A stretch of 64,000 bases of DNA from Mermis nigrescens (Eukaryota > Nematoda > Enoplea > Mermithida > Mermithidae): the NCBI GenBank assembly GCA_036768485.1, contig JAVLUZ010000154.1:36441769-36505768 (forward strand), read 5' to 3'. The position numbers and the translations under genes were made by a program. The notes under the pieces were generated by a model, which saw only the letters and a list, made by a program, of their open reading frames with translations, ran no database searches and was not told where the DNA came from. Positions within the stretch are counted from its first letter, which is position 1. Every line of letters starts with the position of its first letter. Below are positions 56,345-64,000 of this stretch, one piece after another.

Positions 56345-57654
56345 GGTCCAGACCGCCGGAAATTGGGTTTTCCGAGAGGGCAGGTCCCATCAAGATTGAG
56401 ATATCTAACCTCGTTTCTGGCAAAGCATCTCCTGCTTTAGGAGGGCTCAGGGGCTCTAAAACGGGGTATTCATTATTTACAATGTTAAGCTAACCACGAG
56501 TTTCGTTGGAAGCTTCTCATCCTGTAGGGTGGTCCACATTGTCTAAACCAGGGTTTCCCGAGCAGACCCCATCAAGATGGACGTACCTAAGGCCGTTTAA
56601 AATATCTCCCGCTTAAGAAGGGTTCATGACTCGAAAACCCATCGTTTCTGTTTCCGGATTATACCCATCGTTTCCGTTTCAGGATTTCACCAATCCCCCT
56701 AGAACAACACTCGGCACCAGCTGACTGACGCAACCCAATGAATGCTCTGCTAATAAATCTAATTGTCACGACAGGCGCACGGACAGCACCAAAATTCTGC
56801 GGGTGCAAAATACTTTAAAGGTAAAATTGTCGTCCAAGAATGATGCAATAGCAAAAAACAATTTTTTAACGTTTCTTGTCGAGCGCTACCCACTTTTTCT
56901 AAGAATTGCTTAATGAACTGTATATTTATGACCATGCATGCACAGTATGGGATTTCGGGGGTTGAAAACCTAAAGTGCCTTTTTTGGGCCCAAAATGGCC
57001 GGTACGCGTTAAAAAACATCGTTTTTTGGCGTTTCTGACGATACTCTATCCTTCTAGAGCATGAAATCATGAAAAAAATTTCGAAAAAAGTCGAATTAAT
57101 TGACCAATATATCGCTTAAAACATGAACATATGGCGCGAAGCGCCGAAAATCTGGCGATTTTTGAGCAAATAGATAGCCAAAAACCGACAAAAAGACACT
57201 TTTTCTACCAATTTTCAGGTAAGTTTAGGAAACTTTTGAAAAATCGCTAGTTCTGGGGGGAGTGGAAATTTTTAGCGGGGGGGGGGTAAAAAATGATTCT
57301 GCGGGGAGTGAAACCCCCCAAACCCCCCAAGATCATATATGTTTATGACTAAGACTTTCTTTGCTCAGATACTTCAAACTAGATCGTAAGTAAATTTGTG
57401 TATCTTTTGGACATTGCGATAACTAATAATTATTTCTTCAATTTGTCAATGACAACCTTTTGCTTAGTACAAATGTCTTTAAGAAAATGTAATATGAAAA
57501 AGAGGCCTTGTGTGTCTGCGAATAATCAAAGTTAGATTTTCTTTCAATCAATCGTATAGCCGTAACCATTGTCAATTACTCCCAAGCAGACGTGTACTTG
57601 GAGGGTTAACCCCCAGAATGGCAAGCAACTGACCCCCGCAAAATGGCTGCGACC

Positions 57655-57911
57655 ACACCTGGGCGTGGGGGTATGCACCCCCTCCCCGAGAAATCAAAAT
57701 ACCCCCCGCCCTGGAATACGAAATAGCCCCCAGAATTCAATTTTTGAAAATTGTTTTCGTTTTTTCGCAATTTTTTTGATGCCAATGAATAGTGCTTGAT
57801 GAGAAACGTCGAAAAATGGTGTTTTTTCGCCATACCACCGTTTTAAGGCCATTTTTTACCTTCAGAAAATCTTGCACACCCACCCCAGAATTTTCTTGCT
57901 GCCCACATATG
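57655..57911 (+). mobile_element. Short MITE (CATACGTGGGC family), best-preserved copy
   Basis: 257 bp with a perfect 9-bp duplication GCTGCGACC (57646-57654 and 57912-57920). It starts ACACCTGGGCGTGGGGG and ends TTGCTGCCCACATATG. Confidence 0.88.
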
Positions 57912-58536
57912 GCTGCGACCCCTCCTGGAATTGTGGATTTTTGTAAAAATTGGTAAAAGTTGTAAAAAAAGTGCTTTTTCTGGCGTTTTTAGCTCATTTT
58001 TGGCTCAAAAATCTCAAATTTTCGGCCCTTTATACACATTTTTTGACTATATTCTGTTCAATTTACTCAATTTTTTCAAATTTTTTTGAGATATTTTTTA
58101 CATTTTTATTTTTTAGATAGAGCAGGCATTGCTTGAAACGTCAGAAAACAGTGTCTTTGACGTGTACCCATCGTTTTTTAGCCCCACAAAGGCACTATTT
58201 AAAATTTTTTTGGGCCTGCCCCCCAGAATTTCCATGCTGGCTAAGAATAGTGTTGCATCGAGTTGTCTGTGTCGAGTTGTCTACGTCGAGTTGTCTGCGT
58301 CGAGTTGTCTACGTCGAGTTGTCTTGAGGCGAGTTGTCTGCATCGAGTTGTCTGCGTCGAGTTATCTTGAGGCGAGTTGTCTGGAGGCGAGTTGTCTTGA
58401 GGTGAGCTGGCTTTGTGTCGACTTGTCTCTGTGTCTAGTTGTCATGCGTCGAATTGTCATCGTGTCGAGAAGTCCGCGTCCAGTTGTCTTGAGGCGAGTT
58501 CTCTTGCGTCGAGTTGCCATAGCGCCCTTAAATTCG

Positions 58537-59054
58537 TATGCCTTTGTTATCAACAAAATTGAAAAATTTTGTGCAAGGCGTTATTATCTTGGGTTTTTAA
58601 AATCTAACGGTGTTACTTAAAAGATGTAAAATAGCTTTTACCCTAACTATAAAATTTATAGGAAGACGTAAAAATATTCAATATTAATAAAGACGCAAAG
58701 GGCGACATTGACTTTTTTATGTGGTCATAAACGGCCTCTAAAATTCGCTGTTGCGCTAGAAATAATATTTTCTTTACAGAAAAATCTTAAGCGCAATAAA
58801 AATTCTGCATATCTAAGATAGGTGCTAATATATGCATAAGAAAATGAAAGAAATATGTGTTAGTAACTTAATTAACAAAGAATATAACAAATAAATAAAT
58901 ATAAATAAATGAATGAAATCAATGAAATAATAACCCCCTTCAATTAAAATCCCTTGCAAACCTCATTGTAAGCATAAAAGATATCAAATTTTAGAATATT
59001 ACCTTTAACATTTATATTAAGTTGTCTGCCTGCATTAAAGCAATATCAAATGAC
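58537..59054. repeat. Dispersed repeat, copy B, fourth part
   Basis: Positions 58690-58790 match copy A at 18105-18200, and 58940-59054 match 20765-20866. Between them the two copies differ. No gene is seen. Confidence 0.6.
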
Positions 59055-59257
59055 CTAGGGCCGGATGACAGAAGGCGATTTAGCATTAAGTCGAGTTTAA
59101 AGTCGACTTAAACGTGATTTAAAAACTCGATTTAATTTTTGTGGTATGACAGAAAGCGATTTAGGCTAAACTCAATTTAAAAGTTGACTGTTTTAAATCG
59201 AGATTTCAAGCCTGGCAGGAGGCAGGTTTATCTTCGATTTAACTGGATGAAACACAT

Positions 59258-59757
59258 TCATATTATGATTTCGCAAATCATGAATGCAGTCGAGTTTGTA
59301 GAATTTGTCGAGCTTTTAAGCGATTTTGATTTAGAAATTGATATTGCCCAAAATGTTATCAGTCGGATGAACCCATTTGAAAAGTATTCGGATACAAAGT
59401 TCATCGAAAGATACTTCTTTAAAGGTATTATGTATATTGTAGTTTTACGACATGGGTTTCGTTTTTGAGCCACCTTGTATATTAACTTATAATAATTAGG
59501 TAAGTGAAAAATATTTCTTGCTGCCTTCATGTTCTTACACTTCGATTCGAGTTGTGCTGGAATCCGTGTTTTACAATCCGGATTTTCTTTAAAAGCTTCG
59601 GCTATAGCGCTCCACGATTTCTTTTTCGAATTTGTTTTATTACTGTCTGTTTTCTTGTTTTCGAGTACAATCAAATGTTCTGAGACGCATTCGATAAGAT
59701 AATTGATTTTCAAAAGTGAAAGTTTCTATCCCGATCCTTTTTCTTATCCGTACTCAT
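59258..59757 (-). pseudogene. Myb/SANT-like protein of the Harbinger element, frame-shifted
   Basis: The ATG at 59757 opens a Lys/Asp-rich start (MSTDKKKDRDRNFHF), and a one-base shift near 59712 moves the reading. The next frame has the trihelix/Myb-type domain: LIECVSEHLIVLENKKTDSN, then KKKSWSAIAEAF and AQLESKCKNMK with the Trp and hydrophobic spacing of the family. In this superfamily the Myb-like protein brings the transposase to DNA and into the nucleus. The remainder runs into antisense of the transposase fragment. Confidence 0.75.
59280..59468 (+). pseudogene. Harbinger transposase N-terminal fragment
   Basis: About 62 residues from the ATG at 59280, with SRMNPFEKYSDTKFIERYFF matching the region before the catalytic domain of HARBI1-like transposases (RxNPFE...D..F..R). 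The DDE domain is gone; a stop follows GFRF. Confidence 0.65.
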
Positions 59758-60099
59758 TTTATTTAAGCAGCACAAATAGCAGTACTTGAAAAAGGCACCC
59801 AGTAGTCTTACCTAACAGGTGGAGACAACAACACGAACTTTACAAAAATGAGGTTGTAATATGAAAATCTTATTACAAACATGAAATATTGTGTACAATG
59901 ATTCCAAACTGTCACCTTAAATTGAGTTTAAGCTAGGTTTACGGAAATCGACTTTAAATCGCCTTCTGTCATACCAAGTCGATTTAAACTCGACTTGACT
60001 TAAATCGAGATTTAAGCTAGGCTTCGGTAAGCGGAGTTTAAATTCGATTTGCAGCTAAATCGAACTTAAACTAAATCACCTTCTGTCATCCGGCCCCTA

Positions 60100-60275
60100 C
60101 TGTCGGATAGATTCTTCGTATTTTAATCTGTGAACGGAATGAGTTATCGGAGTTAGCCGTAACTGAGCACAATCCTTGAACGCCTGTGCAATTTTTTTCA
60201 AGGCCGCTGAATTTGTATTTTATCGAACGAAATATTCCACTTAACTTGAAGTTCGTTTGACACTTTACGACCAGT
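60100..60275. repeat. Dispersed repeat, copy B, last part
   Basis: It matches copy A at 20866-21050 (ACTGTCGGATA, AGTTAGCCGTAA, GAGCAC, CCTTGAAC blocks). Confidence 0.7.
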
Positions 60276-60455
60276 GGCGGATCTAGAATTTTCCTAAAGG
60301 GGTACCCCAACTAATCAACAAAAGTCAAAATTAGGTTAGTAGTACTACCTGGCACTCTGGGTGGCAACCCACGCATTTGAAGTGCAAATTGCGTGGGCGG
60401 CACCCCTGAACGCTACATATGCGCCAATGCTATATGATTAATGGTAGTGTAAACA

Positions 60456-60805
60456 ATGTAAGGCCATCCCACCGGTCACCTACTGGTCATCCAACTGGTC
60501 ATTTAATGGTCAGAAAAACAGAGGAAATGCATTTTTTAATCGATTTTGAGGTACCATTCGCGAGCTATCTATCAGTGTAAAGTGGAGGATCTAGAATTAT
60601 CTGAATACCTAAAGAGATGCGGCCATCTCACCGGTCACCTACTGGTCATCTAACTGGTCATTTAATGGTCAGAAAAACAGAGGAAATGCACTTTTTAATC
60701 GATTTTGAGGTACCATTCACGAGCTACCTAAGAGTGTAACGTGGAGGATCTAGAATTATCTGAATACCTAAGGGGGTGCGGCCATCCCATCGGTCTACAC
60801 CTGGT
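60456..60805. repeat. Tandem repeat, period about 158 bp
   Basis: Two full copies and a partial third start at GGCCATCCCACCGGTCACC (60461), its variant at 60619 and a degraded start at 60779. Each contains GGTCA-type units and GAGGATCTAGAATTATCTG. Confidence 0.85.
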
Positions 60806-60957
60806 TATATCACTAGTGAATTTACATGTACTCTAAAATAAACTTATGTACCTCATTAACTTGCTATTGCAAATATCTGTTTGTTGGTAAATAAACGAAT
60901 TTTTATTTTGAATTTAGAATTTTTAGCATAAAATCAAAGTAGGATCCTAATTAAATA

Positions 60958-60959
<2 letters not shown>

Positions 60960-61046
<87 letters not shown>
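60960..61046. repeat. (TA)n microsatellite
   Basis: An uninterrupted TA dinucleotide run of about 87 bp. Length is likely variable between individuals and uncertain in an assembly. Confidence 0.97.
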
Positions 61047-61048
<2 letters not shown>

Positions 61049-61049
61049 T

Positions 61050-61970
61050 TAAATAAAAATACATTAAATTGTCATAACAATTTTTCGTACGTGAATCCGT
61101 TATATTCTGAATAAACTCGTCATCTTCAGACGAATATTTATAAAATATTCAACAAGTAGTGCACAATCGTCGTAAGAATCCAAATAAGTAGGTATACATT
61201 CAGCAAATAGAATCAATATTTCTGTTCATCTATTTATTTATTTTAATTAAGCGTATGGAGACTTTATATATGCAAACTTAATAATGTATATCCGAAACAG
61301 CGCCAGCTAATAAGTAAAACGCAATGCAAAAAAGCAGGCACCTGAAGAACTGGATTTTAAGCAAAGACCACTTACCTACCTTAGCAGCCTACAAAAGTTT
61401 TTGTACGTATTTTTACATAAAATAGCAAGGAAAAGCTCTATCTAATAACATGATCAGGTTTTTGAGGAAATCGCGTGTTAGAAATCGAATTCCAGACACG
61501 CAAAATTGGGAAACATAGCAAATGCTACCGTGGAATGAAAAATAAAATTATAATAGGTATTTTGCATTTTTCTCAAAGGATTATCAACAAAGCCTTTCAA
61601 GAAAACAGTATATTCTTCGGTACCTTAAGCTAAGCGTTTTACCAACAAAATTTTAGGAAGACAAATTTTTACTAATAACTTTGGGAAGATATAGTATGCT
61701 TCTTCTTCAGCAGGGGGCCGTCAATATAATAAAAATAAACAAAATACAAATTAAGGCAATTAATACAAAGAAATTGTGAACATTACGCTGGAAAAGTAGT
61801 AAATAGGGTGTAATTTTTATTCAAAATGATGCATGTTCACTAAGTTATCAACTGGCCTAGATTCGAGCGTGTTATTGCCCATCATTACAATACTAATACT
61901 GTAGTAAGCATAAAAGGGCAGCGATCAAATTCTGGGGGTTCTGCTTAAGGCATAAGAAAATACAAAAAAT
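61050..61970. other. Gene-free stretch
   Basis: AT-rich sequence without recognisable genes or repeat structure. Confidence 0.35.
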
Positions 61971-62019
61971 AACATGCCGCACAGCACACTGCCCAACTAC
62001 CAAGTGTGTGTAAGTGTAG

Positions 62020-62044
62020 CGCACTGTGCAACACAGTGCGCTTT
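62020..62044. repeat. Perfect short hairpin
   Basis: Eleven-base arms (AGCGCACTGTG and its inverse) around CAA, within a GCACA/TGTGC-rich stretch (61978-62085). Confidence 0.8.
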
Positions 62045-62356
62045 AATAATCGCACATTGTGGCACATTAGTGCACAAAGTGTATGCAAAGAAGATGTATT
62101 CTATGGAGCTGTACCGGGGCCTAGAAACGATTATTACTTTGAGAATGTTATCTTTTTCGTGTGTGAATAATCTTAAGTTCATTATCATGACATTTGTCAC
62201 TTTCTCTACCTAGGTTTTTTTACTTTTCAGCAAAGTAATGGAACGTTACACAGTAAAGTGAATGGTACATACGATCGTGCAATCAGCCATACATTTCATA
62301 GACGCAGGAATAACACCTTTTGATAATTTATCCTGTTGATCGAAAATCTTTAGCTA

Positions 62357-63223
62357 TCAATATCTTTTTAGCATATCGTTGTAGTCTTGGACTGACATTG
62401 TTTCTCGACTGTTTGGTATTTCATTCGTATCTTCATTATCTTCTTGCCTTTCTTGTAATTCATCAGACAGGATATCAGCATTTTTACTAATTAGTTTCTT
62501 GAATAGAAGCTTTCGAGAATTCCATGCCATCTTTGTTGCTTCAGTACCCCCAAAGTTCAGCTTTGATTTAAAAAAGTCTGCCAATGCAGACAGTTTTGTA
62601 CCTAGATCACTTTCTTAGCAATGCTTTTTGCAGGAAAACATGTTTGTCTTAATTTTCGTGAAGCTTTGACAAAAAGCGTTGAAGAAGGGTTGGCTGCTCA
62701 GTTTTTCAGCAGTGTCTGGAATAACTGCCATATCTTGTATGGCATTTTCCATCATTGCACGCCAGAATTCGTTCTTCCAACCACTTTTGATATCAGGCTC
62801 ATCATCACTATCCGAGATATTGTCCGATGTTTCTTCATCCTCAGAACCCTCTTGGTCTTCCTCTTCCTCCTCTACTTCTCGTTTTTCCTGTTTGTCTTCT
62901 TCCTCACTTTCTTCCTCTGAAGTAACGGTTTTGTCATCTTCTGTATCACTGTTTGCTGTATCCACTGAGGGATGTAATAGCTGATTATGCCTCTTTAATG
63001 TAAAATTATTTGACAATGTTTTGTTGCACAATGTGCATAGAACAACCATGTCTAACTCGGCCAAAGACACTAAATGACTGCCGTGCTTAGATCCGATGTT
63101 TTTATAAATACACGTTACATGTGTTGCACAGTGTGTCCGTGTACTCGGCCGCCATTTTTTAAAATTTGTCGTTTTTACTGCACGAACCTCCGCATTTCGA
63201 AATTTTCGGTTCGCGGAATGCAT
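62357..63223 (-). pseudogene. C2H2 zinc-finger protein gene with an in-frame stop
   Basis: Read from a possible ATG at 63223, a C2H2 finger (CTLCNKTLSNNFTLKRHNQL, pattern CX2CX12HX4H) lies near 63035-62970. A strongly acidic Glu/Asp/Ser region (about 62950-62790) follows, then a helical part with GWKNEFWRAMMENAI. A TAA near 62615 interrupts, but the same frame continues for about 85 codons, with ALADFFKSKLNFGG, to a stop at 62357. One stop between two coding-like parts suggests a recent pseudogene or a read error. Start and family are uncertain; it could be a transposon-derived or host nuclear protein. Confidence 0.5.
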
Positions 63224-63377
63224 GGTGCCTGTGCTGCACTTGCAGACTTGTATTTCATGTTTTAACGCGAGACAATTGAGCACGAGTACATAAGGAAAAT
63301 CCACTGTGTACTCGTACTCCGTGGTCAAAGAGCTAAAAGTAAGGCAGAGCGCGAACAACGAGTACACAGTGTAAATT

Positions 63378-63715
63378 CCTTATGTACTTTTGCTCCGCGC
63401 TCCGTGAACTTTGATGCAGTCCGCGGAATGCGAGTACACAGTGATTTTCGCTTATGTACTCGCACTGCGCACACCGTGTCAAACGTATCAAAGGTGTAAA
63501 GAAGTGCGGAGCAAAAGTACACAAGGAAAAATCCTTATGTACTTTTGCTCCGCGCTCCGGGCAACTTTGATGCAGTCCGCGGAATGCGAGTACACAGTGA
63601 TTTTCGCTTATGTACTTGCACTGCGCACACCGTGTCAAACGTATCAACGGTGTAAAGAAGTGCGGAGCAAAAGTACATAAGGAAAAATCCTTATGTACTT
63701 TTGCTCCGCACTTGC
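63378..63715. repeat. Tandem repeat, period 155-156 bp, with hairpins
   Basis: Units start at 63378, 63533 and 63689 (CCTTATGTACTTTTGCTCCG). Each unit ends in GCGGAGCAAAAGTAC, the inverse of its start, so every junction can form a hairpin. Related CGAGTACACAGTG pieces continue left to about 63280. Confidence 0.85.
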
Positions 63716-63950
63716 TCGTCATTTTCTGTGTTGTAATCGAAGCAGTGCGGAGCGCGGACCTAAAGTACATCTCAGAAGAATAACAGAAAATTCGTACAGC
63801 ATGAACAGTATTGATTTTATCTGATAATAATCGTGAGATAGAAAACAACGATTATTGATCTATTATCATTAAAATTTGAGTCAAAAATTCTCCTTTTGTG
63901 ACCATACAGCACGATCGGTAAGGTTAACGGGTCGGTCAGTGGTCACCATA

Positions 63951-64000
63951 GATATAAAGCATGGCCGATCTGGAGGGGTCAGCCAGTATGGGGGGACAAA
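63951..64000 (-). mobile_element. MITE of the GACATGCACGTG family, cut by window end
   Basis: It starts ATAGATATAAAGCATGGCC and continues GATCTGGAGGGGTCAG, the inverse of the right end of the copy at 56071. It is truncated only because the window stops. Confidence 0.7.

Larger units (their letters stand above)
55168..58526. mobile_element. Foldback-like element 4 (iterated ACTCGACGCAGACA ends)
   Basis: Inverted ends (55168-55462 and 58255-58526) consist of GACAACTCGACGCA-type units of about 15-20 bp. The 10-bp repeat CTTAAATTCG flanks it (55158-55167 and 58527-58536). The interior (2.8 kb) contains other MITEs and G/C-run blocks of MITE type but no transposase. Confidence 0.8.
59058..60096. 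mobile_element. PIF/Harbinger element, internally deleted
   Basis: Termini GGGCCGGATGACAGAAGG and their inverse are flanked by a 3-bp duplication CTA (59055-59057 and 60097-60099). Subterminal blocks repeat AAATCGA/TCGATTTAA units. It carries the two genes typical of this superfamily, a Myb/SANT-like protein and the very start of a DDE transposase, on opposite strands and both broken. Copy A has the empty site near 20866. Confidence 0.85.

Noticed and set aside
58129..58620. 163-codon frame with repeated RVV/ELSASS units
   Set aside because: It is read through the ACTCGACGCA-type iterated inverted end; it is not a protein gene.
62679..62984. Serine-rich plus-strand frame
   Set aside because: It is antisense to the acidic Glu/Asp codons of the zinc-finger frame; poly-Ser is the expected shadow.

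Overview
The window is non-coding, AT-rich eukaryotic DNA packed with nested mobile elements. No conserved host gene with introns is visible. Ty3/gypsy, PIF/Harbinger, hAT-like and Polinton/Maverick elements together suggest an animal, probably an arthropod; the species cannot be named from sequence alone.

The main object is a Polinton/Maverick-like element at 32680-45109. It has AG...CT ends and a 6-bp target duplication (CCCCTA). Its two halves are near-identical inverted arms of about 4.1-4.3 kb. Each arm carries the same five genes: a small CxxC/CxxC protein, a 108-residue protein of unknown family, a protein matching only the N-terminal region of Polinton DNA polymerase B, a chromodomain integrase, and a two-repeat TATA-binding-protein (TBP) homologue. 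At the centre is a broken start of the packaging-ATPase gene, folded back on itself. A 3.85-kb Helitron-like repeat was inserted later just beside this centre. Without it the element would be a nearly perfect palindrome of about 8.6 kb, like a snap-back defective virus genome. Most of its genes have TATAAATA 36-42 nt before the ATG, so an element that encodes its own TBP also has uniform TATA promoters.

Left part (1-32 kb): a degenerate Ty3/gypsy-type LTR retrotransposon lies on the minus strand (3036-16418, TSD AACA). It has gag, protease, RT and RNase H remnants, but an unrecognised GC-richer coding region of about 3 kb where integrase is expected. A GC-rich inverted-repeat element, itself holding a hAT-like MITE, sits in its left LTR, and a short MITE splits its RT. 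Further right are a foldback-like element (19.4-20.6 kb), the first copy of the Helitron-like repeat (21.6-25.0 kb) and a second GC-rich foldback-like element (26.8-28.2 kb).

Right part (45-64 kb): there are two large foldback-like elements. One (48151-54081) encloses eight copies of a 586-bp AT-rich satellite; the other is at 55168-58526. A deleted PIF/Harbinger element (59058-60096), a zinc-finger pseudogene (about 62.4-63.2 kb) and several short repeats follow.

Two copies of one old dispersed repeat underlie much of the window (A: about 2.2-21.05 kb; B: about 46.76-60.27 kb). Each was opened by different insertions, so each serves as the empty-site reference for several insertions in the other. 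Most boundaries given here rest on matching termini, target duplications and these empty sites.
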